From an uncultured Anaeroplasmataceae bacterium (GTDB lineage: Bacteria > Bacillota_I > Bacilli_A > Acholeplasmatales > Anaeroplasmataceae), in NCBI GenBank assembly GCA_949840955.1, contig CATKXV010000009.1, forward strand, positions 1 through 64,000: a DNA stretch of 64,000 bases. The letters run 5' to 3'. Positions 1 to 8,464 of the stretch are shown here, piece after piece (position 1 is the first letter of the stretch; the number at the start of each line of letters is the position of its first letter). Below the pieces are notes generated by a model that was not told the DNA's origin, made no database searches, and saw nothing but the letters and a program-made list of their open reading frames with translations. The translations under genes and the position numbers were made by a program.

Positions 1-36
1 TTGTTTGGTATGGCTTTTTAAGCCTTGATTTGCCAT
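1..36 (-). CDS. Start of a truncated unknown gene (first 12 codons)
   Basis: An ATG at 36-34 on the minus strand opens a reading frame that runs off the left edge and encodes MANQGLKSHTKQ. A purine-rich ribosome binding site (AAGGAAAG, 48-41) sits 4 bases upstream, and a promoter with operator-like repeats lies further upstream at 63-149. Twelve residues are too few to name a family. The start being real is inferred from the ribosome binding site and the promoter architecture. Confidence 0.5.
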   Translation of the reverse strand, partial: MANQGLKSHTKQ

Positions 37-62
37 TTTTCTTTCCTTCTTTCTTTTTTTAT

Positions 63-149
63 ATTTAAGATCTTAAATTTCATATTAGGAGCGACCTAAT
101 ATATTTTTAGTGTAGCATACTTTTTCAATTTTTAAGGCCCTAAATTAGG
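63..149 (-). promoter_or_regulatory. Operator-rich promoter of the truncated left-edge gene
   Basis: On the minus strand an extended -10 (TG, one base, TACACT) lies at 117-109, so transcription would start near 102. Around it are paired half-sites ATTAGG/CCTAAT: an inverted pair at 84-89 and 95-100, just inside the transcript, and a second compact palindrome at 139-149, just upstream of where a -35 would lie. A perfect 16-bp palindrome (ATTTAAGATCTTAAAT) covers 63-78 in the leader. The sequence shows the repeats. That they are repressor operators is inference. No clear -35 is seen. Confidence 0.4.
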
Positions 150-250
150 TCTTGACAAGTGCTATTTTTTATGCATATGTATTTTATGCTTGGTAATTCT
201 TCTATATATGGCAATATAATTGGGTACAAATTCTTTTCTTTTTTTGTTAT

Positions 251-285
251 TTTTAAAGAAAAAAGGACTATTTTTGTAGTCCTTT
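251..285 (-). terminator. Terminator of the linear-amide hydrolase gene
   Basis: A 9-bp stem (AAAGGACTA / TAGTCCTTT, 262-270 with 277-285) is followed on the minus strand by a T-rich tract. It lies about 40 bases after the stop codon of the hydrolase gene. Confidence 0.75.
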
Positions 286-325
286 GGTGGATTTCAGCAA
301 AATTAAAAAAAGAGGCTTATGCCCC

Positions 326-1516
326 TTAAATTGTATAATTAAATTTTGCTGTATCATCCTTATAATTTTCATTAGGTATAAAATATGAGGTTTTTTGTGT
401 TAGATTATAAACAACACTATGAACGGTACAGCCATCATGTCCTTCCTTGTAATAGCGTTGACCCACACTTTCTAAGATATCCATAGCTGCTTGCTCATCC
501 TTTATCTTTCCATTGACCTTAGATAATGCATCATATATGATATTATAACGATCAAAGCCTGGCTTATCATCATCCTTTTCATAGTAATTCGGCTGAATGA
601 TAAAATTTGTAATCCATTGATAATCAGCCTCTGCTTCTCTTTGTCCTATATGACTATCCTTATCATTATAGGTAACAACGAGCTTACGAGCTGCTCCATC
701 ATTATCGGTTTTATCTGTTCCATTTACCCATTCTAGAATTGCACTTTTCCCTGTAGCGTCTGCTACCATATAATGATAGCTTGTCTGTGCAGAGTCATGT
801 AAATCATATTGGGATACTAGTTCTACAGCCTCTTCCACTGTAGCTGCATAATCTAAAATCAGTCTTAGCATTGTAGTAGAGGTAATATCGGGTTTATCCG
901 TTTGCTGATTGGTTGCGATGGTTGGATCATCTCCCTGATAGGACATAAAAATAGCACAGGATACTCCTTTTTCATTTAATCCATCCAAAGGAACAAAGGG
1001 AGCTGCTAAGGCTGTAATTCGATTCATTAATCCTTTAACATCCTTATCTGTTGCTAGTCCTAGGAATTGCAAATCAATCGTTGAAATAGATTTATACCCG
1101 TGGGAGGGATTGGTTTTAACAATACATGTATTGGTTCTAGCAAAGTCATAATTTCTTCCAAATACTCTGTCTCCATTTTCTAATTCTGCGGTAAAGGCGG
1201 AACAAGCAATTTCACTTTCACTAATTTTCATAGGAATCAAGCCTTTTGTTATATGGCTTGTTATATAGCTAATAAGCTCTGCATCAGAGCTGGCGCCTTT
1301 TTCCTTAAACTCTTCAAAATAGTAATTTCCACTAACGGTCATTTCATATAAGGCACCATCCTTATGCTCCTCATTTCTATTTCTTAATTTTTTAAATGAG
1401 AAAGCTGTATGAATTTCATTATGCCAAACTGAATAGACGGTTATTGTGCTGACTAGGGCGATTCCTAATAAAACACAAATTGAAATAAGTAATACTCTTT
1501 TTATTATTTTCTTCAT
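326..1516 (-). CDS. Membrane-anchored linear-amide C-N hydrolase (choloylglycine hydrolase family)
   Basis: An Ntn-hydrolase of the bile-salt hydrolase / penicillin V acylase family, which cleaves linear amide bonds. Residues about 6-29 form one hydrophobic segment behind a lysine/arginine-rich start, so the enzyme is probably tethered outside the membrane. The catalytic-type cysteine follows at about 105 (ACSAFTAELENGDRVFGRN), with the family's GRNYDF motif at 120-125 and a later VADATGKSAILEW segment. In most relatives this cysteine is residue 2 of the mature protein, so here processing after a long N-terminal stretch would be needed, or the cysteine acts internally. The ATG at 1516 is chosen over 1522 because the AAAGGAG site at 1530-1524 sits 7 bases from it and only 1 from the other. 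A TetR gene is divergent. The substrate (bile salts, penicillin V, N-acyl compounds) cannot be told from sequence. Confidence 0.75.
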   Translation of the reverse strand: MKKIIKRVLLISICVLLGIALVSTITVYSVWHNEIHTAFSFKKLRNRNEEHKDGALYEMTVSGNYYFEEFKEKGASSDAELISYITSHITKGLIPMKISESEIACSAFTAELENGDRVFGRNYDFARTNTCIVKTNPSHGYKSISTIDLQFLGLATDKDVKGLMNRITALAAPFVPLDGLNEKGVSCAIFMSYQGDDPTIATNQQTDKPDITSTTMLRLILDYAATVEEAVELVSQYDLHDSAQTSYHYMVADATGKSAILEWVNGTDKTDNDGAARKLVVTYNDKDSHIGQREAEADYQWITNFIIQPNYYEKDDDKPGFDRYNIIYDALSKVNGKIKDEQAAMDILESVGQRYYKEGHDGCTVHSVVYNLTQKTSYFIPNENYKDDTAKFNYTI

Positions 1517-1529
1517 CTTCATACTCCTT

Positions 1530-1560
1530 TATGCTATAATAAAACATGTCAATTATACAT
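1530..1560. promoter_or_regulatory. Divergent promoter region between the hydrolase and TetR genes
   Basis: TATAAT -10 sequences occur on both strands: 1535-1540 for the rightward TetR gene and 1557-1552 for the leftward hydrolase gene. The -35 matches are poor. The two flanks form an imperfect inverted repeat (a TTATG..TATAAT arm near 1529-1540 and its complement near 1551-1567), a plausible TetR operator. Operator function is inference. Confidence 0.4.
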
Positions 1561-1594
1561 AACATAAGTGAGACATAAAAGGTGGTATTTGTCT

Positions 1595-2128
1595 ATGGAT
1601 AAAAGAATTGAACTGAATTTAGAGGTAAAAAACGCAATCGTTAAAGCTTTATTTCTACTTATGACAGAAAAACCAATTAGCGATTTAACAATAACAGAGC
1701 TGGTAAAAAAAGCAGGTGTAGCCCGTGCAAGCTTTTACCGAAATTTCATTTCCAAGGAAGAAGTTATTCAATATTTTTTAAATACGCTTTTGATTCGCTA
1801 TAAAAGAAAATATCCTGCTGATTTAAATCATATTGCAAGATATGATAATGTATATCGGACATTTACCTATATTAAGGAATATCAAATGGAATTAAAAACA
1901 CTGTTTATAGCCAGCTTAGGTCAAATGCTATTAGATTCTATAAATGAATATATTATAGAGGGAACAGATTTAAAAAAGGAAAAGCAATTATTTAAATATC
2001 CCTTTTATTCCTATGCTGGTGCATTATATAACGTAATCTATTATTGGATTATGTCAGATTGCAAGGAAAGCATAAAGGAAATTACAGAGGCATATTTTAC
2101 CTCTCTCCATTTGAAGGAACAAAAGTAA
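1595..2128 (+). CDS. TetR/AcrR-family transcriptional regulator
   Basis: Product of 177 residues. The N-terminal third is a TetR-type helix-turn-helix: a helix KNAIVKALFLLMTEKPISDLTI, then ITELVKKAGVARASFYRNFISKEE, where the recognition helix ends in the typical SFYRNF signature. The remainder is a helical, probably ligand-binding, domain without recognisable sequence. The ATG at 1595 is chosen over a GTG at 1568 because AAAAGGTGG lies at 1577-1585. It is transcribed divergently from the hydrolase gene, so local control of that gene and of itself is the simple expectation. The ligand is unknown. Confidence 0.85.
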   Translation: MDKRIELNLEVKNAIVKALFLLMTEKPISDLTITELVKKAGVARASFYRNFISKEEVIQYFLNTLLIRYKRKYPADLNHIARYDNVYRTFTYIKEYQMELKTLFIASLGQMLLDSINEYIIEGTDLKKEKQLFKYPFYSYAGALYNVIYYWIMSDCKESIKEITEAYFTSLHLKEQK

Positions 2129-2143
2129 AAATCCATCTTTAAA

Positions 2144-2176
2144 ATGACAATATTTTTATATAAGAACTTTTATAAT
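2144..2176 (+). promoter_or_regulatory. Possible spoIIE promoter with long spacer
   Basis: ATGACA (2144-2149) and a perfect TATAAT (2171-2176) are separated by 21 bases, longer than the usual 17. The Bacillus subtilis spoIIE and spoIIG promoters are known for such long spacers and for activation by Spo0A. Here the -35 area TGACAAT is only a partial match to a 0A box. The predicted start near 2183 would leave a leader of about 12 bases, which is tight for the ribosome binding site at 2184-2189. Confidence 0.35.
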
Positions 2177-2194
2177 ACGCTTTAGGTGATTCAT

Positions 2195-4156
2195 ATGAAG
2201 AAATATGCCACTTTGGCCTTGCATTCTTGCTTTTATATCACAGCGTTATTATTTTTCCCAGATTCAGTAGCAATTTTTACTGCGGGTTTTCTTATTTCTG
2301 TTTTCGCTTTAGAAAATATTTGGTTTATTCTATTACCCTTATGTATTGGGTTTTATTTGCCCTTAAGCCATATCTATATTTTGGTAGCTGTCTTATGCTA
2401 CCATATTCTTTTATATCCCTTTATAAAAAAGAACAGGTTTTATGCTCTAGGTGTCTACGCTCTAAGTAGTATTACTACCTTTACGGTTCTAACCATAATC
2501 GAAGGCTTTTCCAAGGAATACCTTATTATCCTTTCCTATCTTTTTATTATATATTCCATTATCAATGCACAATATGTCTTTCAAACCATACAATCCAAGC
2601 AGACAATCATTCCCTATCATCCAAAGCTCATTGATTTGACGATGGTTCTTGGCTATTTTTTCATTATATTTTTTTATTGCAAAAATCCATATGTCATGTA
2701 TTTTTTATTTATGCAGCTCTATATCATTCATGATTTTAAATACAATTTGGTTTTTCTTTTCATCTATGCCATTCCCGTTTTGATTCAAAATACAATTCCT
2801 ATTTCTACCATTCTTCTACCTACTTGTATTTCCTATATGCCCTTAAGTATTCTTTTTACCCTTACCTATAAAAATTATATTTGGATTTTATTTGCTCTTT
2901 ATAGTATCATTGCTACCCTTCTTCCCTTTATTGGAAAAAAACAACCGATAGAACAAAGCTCTATGGAAATTCTATTTGATGACTTTAACAAGTATTTAAC
3001 TCATTTAAATTTAGAATACAGTAAAAATAAAACATTAAAAGAGCTAAAGGAAAAGAAATTTGCAGAGATTAGTACGAGCTTTTGTTCACGATGTACAAAA
3101 ACTACATTGTGTAGAACAAAGCTAGAAAAACGGTACAGCTTTTTATCCGCAGCCATGCTAGGAGCAAAGCTGAATATGTATAACTGTCCTTATTACCATC
3201 AATTTTATATCGATGCAGATAGTGAGCATTTAAACAAAAGCTTTGAATATAGTGCGATGCGAGCTCTAGCCTTTGAATTAAGCTATCTATACAATCAAAG
3301 CTTAGCCCTGCATAAGGAATATGATAAATTTATTTCCTTGCTGAATAGCTATGGATATCCTATATTATCCCTAGATATCAATTTAGCCTCCTCTACCCTA
3401 TACTTTTCTATTGAATTAAACACAAGCAAGCCTGCCATAGAGTCTTTATTTTTGCGATGCTGCTATAAAGCCTTTGGACAACAGCTTGAAATGAAGCAGC
3501 ATGAACAAAAAATATATTTTTATAAAAAGCCTCAGGTAAAGATTACCTATGCCCATACAGTTCTTGCCAAGGAAGGAAATTTAATGAGTGGAGATAATTT
3601 TTTCATTAAAAAGGATTATAATTCCTCCTATATATTTGCGTTAAGTGATGGAATGGGAAGTGGCTACAATGCTTATACAGAGTCTATGGATGCTTTAAAA
3701 ACCATTTCAGCTTTATCCAGCTATCATTTCCGTACAGAGACAATTTTAAAATTATTAGAGGATATTTATGAGCTAAGAAGCAATTACGACCGATATGCCA
3801 CCTTAGATTTTTTAAGCATTAACCCCTCAAACAGAAAAATGCATTTGTATAAAATGGGCTCCTCTACAACCTATATTCTTCATAATCAAAAGCTATTAAC
3901 CTATGAAAATAAGGCTCTTCCCCTGAAGCTTGATGATGTCAATTCGGCTTATGAATTGGATTTATTCAATGGAGACTTCATTTTTCTTTTATCGGATGGA
4001 ATCGGTGATTTCATAACAAATCAGGAATTTGAAAATTTAGTTCATCAAGATCAAACAGCTGAGGAAGCCTGCTATAGTATTGTTGAATATTTAAAACGCA
4101 AGGAAAAAGGAAATTTCAAGGATGATTTATCCTTAATTGTTATTAAAGCCATTTAA
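2195..4156 (+). CDS. spoIIE: SpoIIE-like membrane PP2C-type phosphatase
   Basis: A 653-residue protein with about ten membrane segments in residues 1-245, a central regulatory region, and a C-terminal PP2C/SpoIIE phosphatase domain from about residue 440. Metal-binding aspartates are present in the expected motifs: SGD (D467), LSDGMGSG (D485), LLSDGIGD (D601) and KDDLS (D643/D644). Four cysteines (297, 300, 306, 331) follow the membrane part, recalling the cysteine cluster of Bacillus SpoIIE. SpoIIE dephosphorylates SpoIIAA to activate sigma F and joins the polar septum. The call is supported by position: spoIIE lies just before tilS-hpt-ftsH in Bacillus too. It is shorter than the 827-residue Bacillus protein. 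The ATG at 2195 is chosen because AGGTGA (2184-2189) precedes it; the in-frame GTG at 2186 lies inside that site. Confidence 0.8.
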   Translation: MKKYATLALHSCFYITALLFFPDSVAIFTAGFLISVFALENIWFILLPLCIGFYLPLSHIYILVAVLCYHILLYPFIKKNRFYALGVYALSSITTFTVLTIIEGFSKEYLIILSYLFIIYSIINAQYVFQTIQSKQTIIPYHPKLIDLTMVLGYFFIIFFYCKNPYVMYFLFMQLYIIHDFKYNLVFLFIYAIPVLIQNTIPISTILLPTCISYMPLSILFTLTYKNYIWILFALYSIIATLLPFIGKKQPIEQSSMEILFDDFNKYLTHLNLEYSKNKTLKELKEKKFAEISTSFCSRCTKTTLCRTKLEKRYSFLSAAMLGAKLNMYNCPYYHQFYIDADSEHLNKSFEYSAMRALAFELSYLYNQSLALHKEYDKFISLLNSYGYPILSLDINLASSTLYFSIELNTSKPAIESLFLRCCYKAFGQQLEMKQHEQKIYFYKKPQVKITYAHTVLAKEGNLMSGDNFFIKKDYNSSYIFALSDGMGSGYNAYTESMDALKTISALSSYHFRTETILKLLEDIYELRSNYDRYATLDFLSINPSNRKMHLYKMGSSTTYILHNQKLLTYENKALPLKLDDVNSAYELDLFNGDFIFLLSDGIGDFITNQEFENLVHQDQTAEEACYSIVEYLKRKEKGNFKDDLSLIVIKAI

Positions 4157-4190
4157 ATTATGGGAAATTAAGGAAAAATGCAACTCCGTC

Positions 4191-4219
4191 TTAACCCAAA
4201 GATAAAGTTATGATATAAT
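4191..4219 (+). promoter_or_regulatory. Sigma-A type promoter of the tilS-hpt-ftsH-rqcP operon
   Basis: TTAACC (4191-4196), a 17-base spacer and TATAAT (4214-4219), followed by a GGTGGTG ribosome binding site and the GTG start of tilS at 4252. Confidence 0.65.
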
Positions 4220-4251
4220 GGTAGCATACTTTTGTTTTTGGTGGTGAAAAA

Positions 4252-5553
4252 GTGGAAAAAAAGGTTTTAGCATTTATAGAAGAGCAAAAACTGGTTCCTA
4301 AGGATAAACCAATCATTTGTGCTGTTTCTGGTGGAGTGGATTCTGTATGTCTTTTGCATTTATTTCATTCCTTAGGGTATCCTATCGTATTAGCCCATGT
4401 GAATCATCATAAACGAAAGGAATCTGATCTAGAGGAACAAGAGATGAAGCAATTAGCTCATACGTTACAAATTCCTTTTGAGCTTTTCAGCTTCTATGAT
4501 GATTCCCAAGATAACTTTCAGGCAAAAGCTCATGAGGCTCGATATGAATTTTTTAAAAGTTTAGCTAAAAAATATAAAACCAGCTGGATTGCTACGGCTC
4601 ATCATTTAGATGATCAGGCAGAAACCATTCTAATGCGTTTGCTTAATGGTTCAAATCTCTATGGCTATGGCGGCATTTCTATTCAAAAAAAAGAGGATGA
4701 CTTTATTTTTATAAGACCTTTTTTATGTGTTTCAAAGGAAGAAATCTATCAATATGCTCAGAAGCATCAAATTCGTTATTTTGAGGATGCCTCTAATCAA
4801 TCCGATGACTATTTAAGGAATCGTATCCGGCATCATATACTTCCTCTTTTAAAATCAGAAACGGATTCTTATCTTGAAAAGCTTCAGGAATTTTCTATAA
4901 TCCTTAAGCAATCCTTTGATTTTATTCGAAAACAAAGTATAAATTATTTAGATAAACAAAACAATAATATTGATGTACCCTCCTTTATCGGATTAGATGA
5001 GGCTTTACAATTGGATATTTTGTGCTTACTATTTGAACGATATCAGATTGAAAAGAATCATACCATCCTTAAGAATTGTTTACTTTTGGTACAGGAGAAT
5101 CAGAATAAAACCATTCATCTTAAAGGAGAGTTCTTCTTCTGTGTGGAATATGGAAAAGCTTTTATCCAAAGAAAAAAGAATTTCACTTCGTTTGAGGTAT
5201 ATTTGAGCCTAGAAAATCAAGTGCAAATTTTAAACCGTTATTGTTTTTATTTTTCAAAAAAAATACCACAAAATAATGCAAAGTATTTGAAATTATGTTA
5301 TAATGATTTAAAGTTGCCGTTTTGTATACGAAATAAAAAAGAGGGCGACTCTATCCATATGAGCTATGGAAATAAAAAGGTTTCCCGTATTATGATTGAT
5401 GCGAAACTGCCAACAAATAAGAGAAACGAAACTCCTCTTATATTTGATGGAAATCAAACTCTATTATGGATATATGATATAGCCAAAAGTAAGGCTGCTT
5501 TTGAACAAAAAAAGACAGGAGATATTTATCTGGTTTGCGAGGAATTGCTATGA
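4252..5553 (+). CDS. tilS: tRNA(Ile)-lysidine synthase
   Basis: TilS converts C34 of the CAU-anticodon isoleucine tRNA to lysidine using ATP and lysine. The PP-loop ATP-binding motif SGGVDS is at residues 26-31, followed by the family's HVNHHKR segment near residue 50 and TAHHLDDQAETILMRL near 125. The C-terminal half carries the weaker substrate-recognition domains. The length of 433 residues is normal. The start is GTG, with GGTGGTG 6-13 bases upstream. It overlaps hpt by 4 bases (ATGA), so the two are translationally coupled. The order tilS-hpt-ftsH is conserved in Bacilli. Confidence 0.95.
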   Translation: MEKKVLAFIEEQKLVPKDKPIICAVSGGVDSVCLLHLFHSLGYPIVLAHVNHHKRKESDLEEQEMKQLAHTLQIPFELFSFYDDSQDNFQAKAHEARYEFFKSLAKKYKTSWIATAHHLDDQAETILMRLLNGSNLYGYGGISIQKKEDDFIFIRPFLCVSKEEIYQYAQKHQIRYFEDASNQSDDYLRNRIRHHILPLLKSETDSYLEKLQEFSIILKQSFDFIRKQSINYLDKQNNNIDVPSFIGLDEALQLDILCLLFERYQIEKNHTILKNCLLLVQENQNKTIHLKGEFFFCVEYGKAFIQRKKNFTSFEVYLSLENQVQILNRYCFYFSKKIPQNNAKYLKLCYNDLKLPFCIRNKKEGDSIHMSYGNKKVSRIMIDAKLPTNKRNETPLIFDGNQTLLWIYDIAKSKAAFEQKKTGDIYLVCEELL

Positions 5554-6086
5554 TGAATGACATAAAAAAAGTAAGTGTTTCTAAAGAAAAAATTGAAGAA
5601 ATCTTAACTCGTTTAGGAAAAGAAATCACGAAGGATTATCAAGGAAGAGAGCCTCTTTTTATTGGATTATTAAAAGGATGCAATCCCTTTATGGTAGATT
5701 TACTTAAGCATATAGATTTATATTGTTCCTTAGATTATATGGACGTTTCTTCTTATGCCGGGATAAAATCCACAGGTAACGTTCGAATTAATCATGATTT
5801 AAATACAAATGTAGAAGGAAAAGACATTATTGTAGTAGATGATATCCTAGACACAGGTAGAACCTTAAGTGCCGTTGTATCTTTATTAAAGGCTAGAGGT
5901 GCTAAAACAGTTAAGCTGTGTGTACTACTGAACAAGCCAGAGGGTAGAGTTGCTGCAATAGAGGCTGATTATGTAGGTGACCTTGTGCCGAATGAGTTTG
6001 TCGTCGGCTATGGATTAGACTATAATGAAAAATATAGGAATTTACCCTTCATTGGTGTTTTAAAGGAAGAGGTTTATTCTAAGTAG
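5550..6086 (+). CDS. hpt: Hypoxanthine phosphoribosyltransferase
   Basis: Purine salvage enzyme making IMP/GMP from hypoxanthine/guanine and PRPP in the cytoplasm. The PRPP-binding motif [14 protein letters not shown] lies at residues 93-106. [11 protein letters not shown] near 41-51 and [11 protein letters not shown] near 61-71 are typical of the family. The ATG at 5550 overlaps the tilS stop, with GAGGAA at 5539-5544 as ribosome binding site; the ATG at 5553 is an equally possible start. Product about 178 residues, the normal size. Confidence 0.95.
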   Translation: MMNDIKKVSVSKEKIEEILTRLGKEITKDYQGREPLFIGLLKGCNPFMVDLLKHIDLYCSLDYMDVSSYAGIKSTGNVRINHDLNTNVEGKDIIVVDDILDTGRTLSAVVSLLKARGAKTVKLCVLLNKPEGRVAAIEADYVGDLVPNEFVVGYGLDYNEKYRNLPFIGVLKEEVYSK

Positions 6087-6094
6087 GAGGAATT

Positions 6095-8173
6095 ATGCAA
6101 GATAATAATCAAAAACCAAATCAACAACAAAAGCCTGTCAGAAGATTTGATTGGAAATTTCTTCTGATTACCATGCTAGCAATAGCAGGAATTATACTAT
6201 TAATTCGCTATTTGATTCAGCCAAACCCAAAATCCTTATCCTTTACGGATTTAGTGGTGGCAATAACAGATGATGTGAATCCCGTGGATTCTTCCACTCT
6301 AACAGCTCAACCAGCAAGTGGATCGAATAATGAAACCATTTATATCATCTCTGGAAATATTAAGGATGAGAAAAAAACAAGCTTTATATGCTATGTTACT
6401 GTACAGCAATTCAACCAATTAACTATGGGTGGAGAGGTTATTCTTTCTATTGATGCTGAAGGAAACCCTGTAACTGCATTGCTACCTGCAACATCCATTC
6501 GCTTATATAAGCTAGAAACAAATGTCTTCTTATCCCTTATTATTAACCTATTGCCTTATGTCATTATGATTGGCTTCTTTATCTTCTTATTTAGAAGTCA
6601 GGGAAATGGGAAAGCCTTTGATTTCGGAAAATCTACAGCACGTTTATCTAGAGGAAAAAGCGTAACTTTTGAGGATGTGGCTGGCTGTGATGAGGAAAAA
6701 GAGGAGCTTGTAGAAATCATTGATTTCTTAAAAAATCCTAGAAAATATTCAGAAATTGGAGCAAGAATTCCGAAGGGTGTTCTTCTTGTTGGTCCTCCAG
6801 GAACGGGTAAAACCCTACTTGCAAAGGCTGTAGCAGGAGAAGCAAATGTTCCATTCTTCTCTATATCAGGATCAGACTTTGTAGAAATGTTTGTTGGTGT
6901 GGGTGCTTCTCGTGTGCGTGATATGTTTAAAACAGCAAAGGAAAATGCCCCATGTATTATATTCATAGATGAAATTGATGCTGTTGGTCGTCAGCGTGGT
7001 GCTGGAATGGGCGGAGGCCACGACGAACGTGAACAAACGCTAAACCAGCTGTTGGTTGAAATGGATGGTTTTACTGGCAATCTTGGTATTATTGTTATGG
7101 CTGCTACCAACCGTCCAGATGTATTAGACCCTGCACTTCTTCGTCCAGGACGCTTCGATAGACAAATTACCATTAGCAATCCAGATGTGACTGGAAGGCT
7201 TGCTATATTAAAGGTTCATGCTAGAAATAAGCATTTGGACTCTTCTGTTAAGCTTGATGAAATCGCTCAAAGAATTCCAGGCTTTAGTGGAGCGGATATT
7301 GAAAATCTATTAAATGAAGCTGCATTACTTGCAGCTAGAAATAATCGTAAGGTTATTGTTACTACAGATATTGATGAGGCCATTGATCGTGTTATGATGG
7401 GCCCTGCTAAAAAATCAAAGAAATATACAGAAAAGGAACGTCGCCTTGTTGCATTCCATGAATCAGGCCATGCTGTAATTGGGTTAAGATTAGAAAATGC
7501 ATCCGTTGTACAAAAGGTTACAATTATTCCTCGTGGACAAGCAGGTGGATATAACCTAATGATGCCAAAGGAGGAAACCTATTTCAGTACAAAAACAGAG
7601 TTACTTGAAGGAATTACTGGATTACTTGGTGGTAGAGTTGCTGAGGAATTAATTTTCCAGGATGTGACTACTGGTGCTCATAACGATTTCCAAAAGGCTA
7701 CAAGAATTGCTCGTGCTATGGTTACAGAATATGGTATGTCATCCTTAGGTCCTGTACAATATGAACAGCAGAGTGGAGATGTATTTTTAGGTAGGGATTA
7801 CCTAAAGGAAAAGAATTTCTCTGACCAGGTTGCATTAGAAATCGACAAGGAAACAAGACAGATTATTGAAGGCTGCTATGCAAAAGCAAAACAAGTTATT
7901 TCTGATAATTTATCCTTATTAAACAATATTGCAGAATATCTATTAAAGGTTGAGACGTTAACAAAATCAGATATTGATGAAATTGAAGCTACAGGGCATT
8001 TAAAACGCTATGGCGATATGATTGCCGCTAAAGCTCAAGAACCAACCCTAGAGCCTACTGAAGAGCCTCAAGAGGAAATGAAGGAAGAATCTACTGAGCC
8101 TTCTTCTTTACTTGATGATGGCTTCCCTTCTGTTTTAAATGATTTAAATAAAAAAGATAATGAGACTCGATAA
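6095..8173 (+). CDS. ftsH: ATP-dependent membrane zinc metalloprotease FtsH
   Basis: Membrane-anchored AAA+ protease for quality control and turnover of membrane and regulatory proteins. Two membrane segments (about 21-41 and 145-166) flank an extracytoplasmic domain. Walker A GPPGTGKT is at 233-240, Walker B IIFIDEID around 288-295, the second region of homology reads [19 protein letters not shown], and the zinc site HESGH is at 455-459. The C-terminal tail is acidic and low in complexity. An AGGAGGAATT ribosome binding site lies 8 bases after hpt. 692 residues is a usual length. Confidence 0.97.
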   Translation: MQDNNQKPNQQQKPVRRFDWKFLLITMLAIAGIILLIRYLIQPNPKSLSFTDLVVAITDDVNPVDSSTLTAQPASGSNNETIYIISGNIKDEKKTSFICYVTVQQFNQLTMGGEVILSIDAEGNPVTALLPATSIRLYKLETNVFLSLIINLLPYVIMIGFFIFLFRSQGNGKAFDFGKSTARLSRGKSVTFEDVAGCDEEKEELVEIIDFLKNPRKYSEIGARIPKGVLLVGPPGTGKTLLAKAVAGEANVPFFSISGSDFVEMFVGVGASRVRDMFKTAKENAPCIIFIDEIDAVGRQRGAGMGGGHDEREQTLNQLLVEMDGFTGNLGIIVMAATNRPDVLDPALLRPGRFDRQITISNPDVTGRLAILKVHARNKHLDSSVKLDEIAQRIPGFSGADIENLLNEAALLAARNNRKVIVTTDIDEAIDRVMMGPAKKSKKYTEKERRLVAFHESGHAVIGLRLENASVVQKVTIIPRGQAGGYNLMMPKEETYFSTKTELLEGITGLLGGRVAEELIFQDVTTGAHNDFQKATRIARAMVTEYGMSSLGPVQYEQQSGDVFLGRDYLKEKNFSDQVALEIDKETRQIIEGCYAKAKQVISDNLSLLNNIAEYLLKVETLTKSDIDEIEATGHLKRYGDMIAAKAQEPTLEPTEEPQEEMKEESTEPSSLLDDGFPSVLNDLNKKDNETR

Positions 8174-8420
8174 ATATTTAAAGGTTTCCCGACTGATTAA
8201 ACGGAGAACTCTTGCAAAAGAGGTCGCAACATGTGAAAGAGTGTTTGTAAATGGGAAACCTGCAAAACCCTCAAAGGAAATTAAAATAGGTGATGAAATC
8301 ACCATAGAGTTTGGAAATAAGGATGTTACAGTTAAGGTATTGTCCTTAGAAGCAACCACCAAAAAGGCGGATGCAATTTCCTTATATGAATTCGTTAAGG
8401 AAGTTCCAAAGCAACAATAA
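8160..8420 (+). CDS. rqcP: S4-domain ribosome quality-control protein RqcP (YabO-like)
   Basis: An 86-residue protein consisting almost wholly of an S4 RNA-binding domain ([20 protein letters not shown]...[21 protein letters not shown]). Bacillus YabO/RqcP has the same size; it binds stalled 50S-peptidyl-tRNA complexes and works with RqcH in alanine tailing. Here the gene overlaps the end of ftsH by 14 bases with no clear ribosome binding site, implying coupled translation. In Bacillus the gene lies a little upstream of spoIIE, so the neighbourhood is conserved but rearranged. Confidence 0.88.
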   Translation: MRLDKYLKVSRLIKRRTLAKEVATCERVFVNGKPAKPSKEIKIGDEITIEFGNKDVTVKVLSLEATTKKADAISLYEFVKEVPKQQ

Positions 8421-8425
8421 AAATG

Positions 8426-8454
8426 TCCAACGCTCAAAGCGTTGGATTTTTTTT
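8426..8454 (+). terminator. Terminator of the tilS operon
   Basis: A 9-bp stem (TCCAACGCT / AGCGTTGGA) with a CAA loop and eight T, placed 5 bases after rqcP. The opposite strand has a weaker T tract and may serve the convergent oxidoreductase gene. Confidence 0.9.
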
Positions 8455-8464
8455 ACTACTATTT

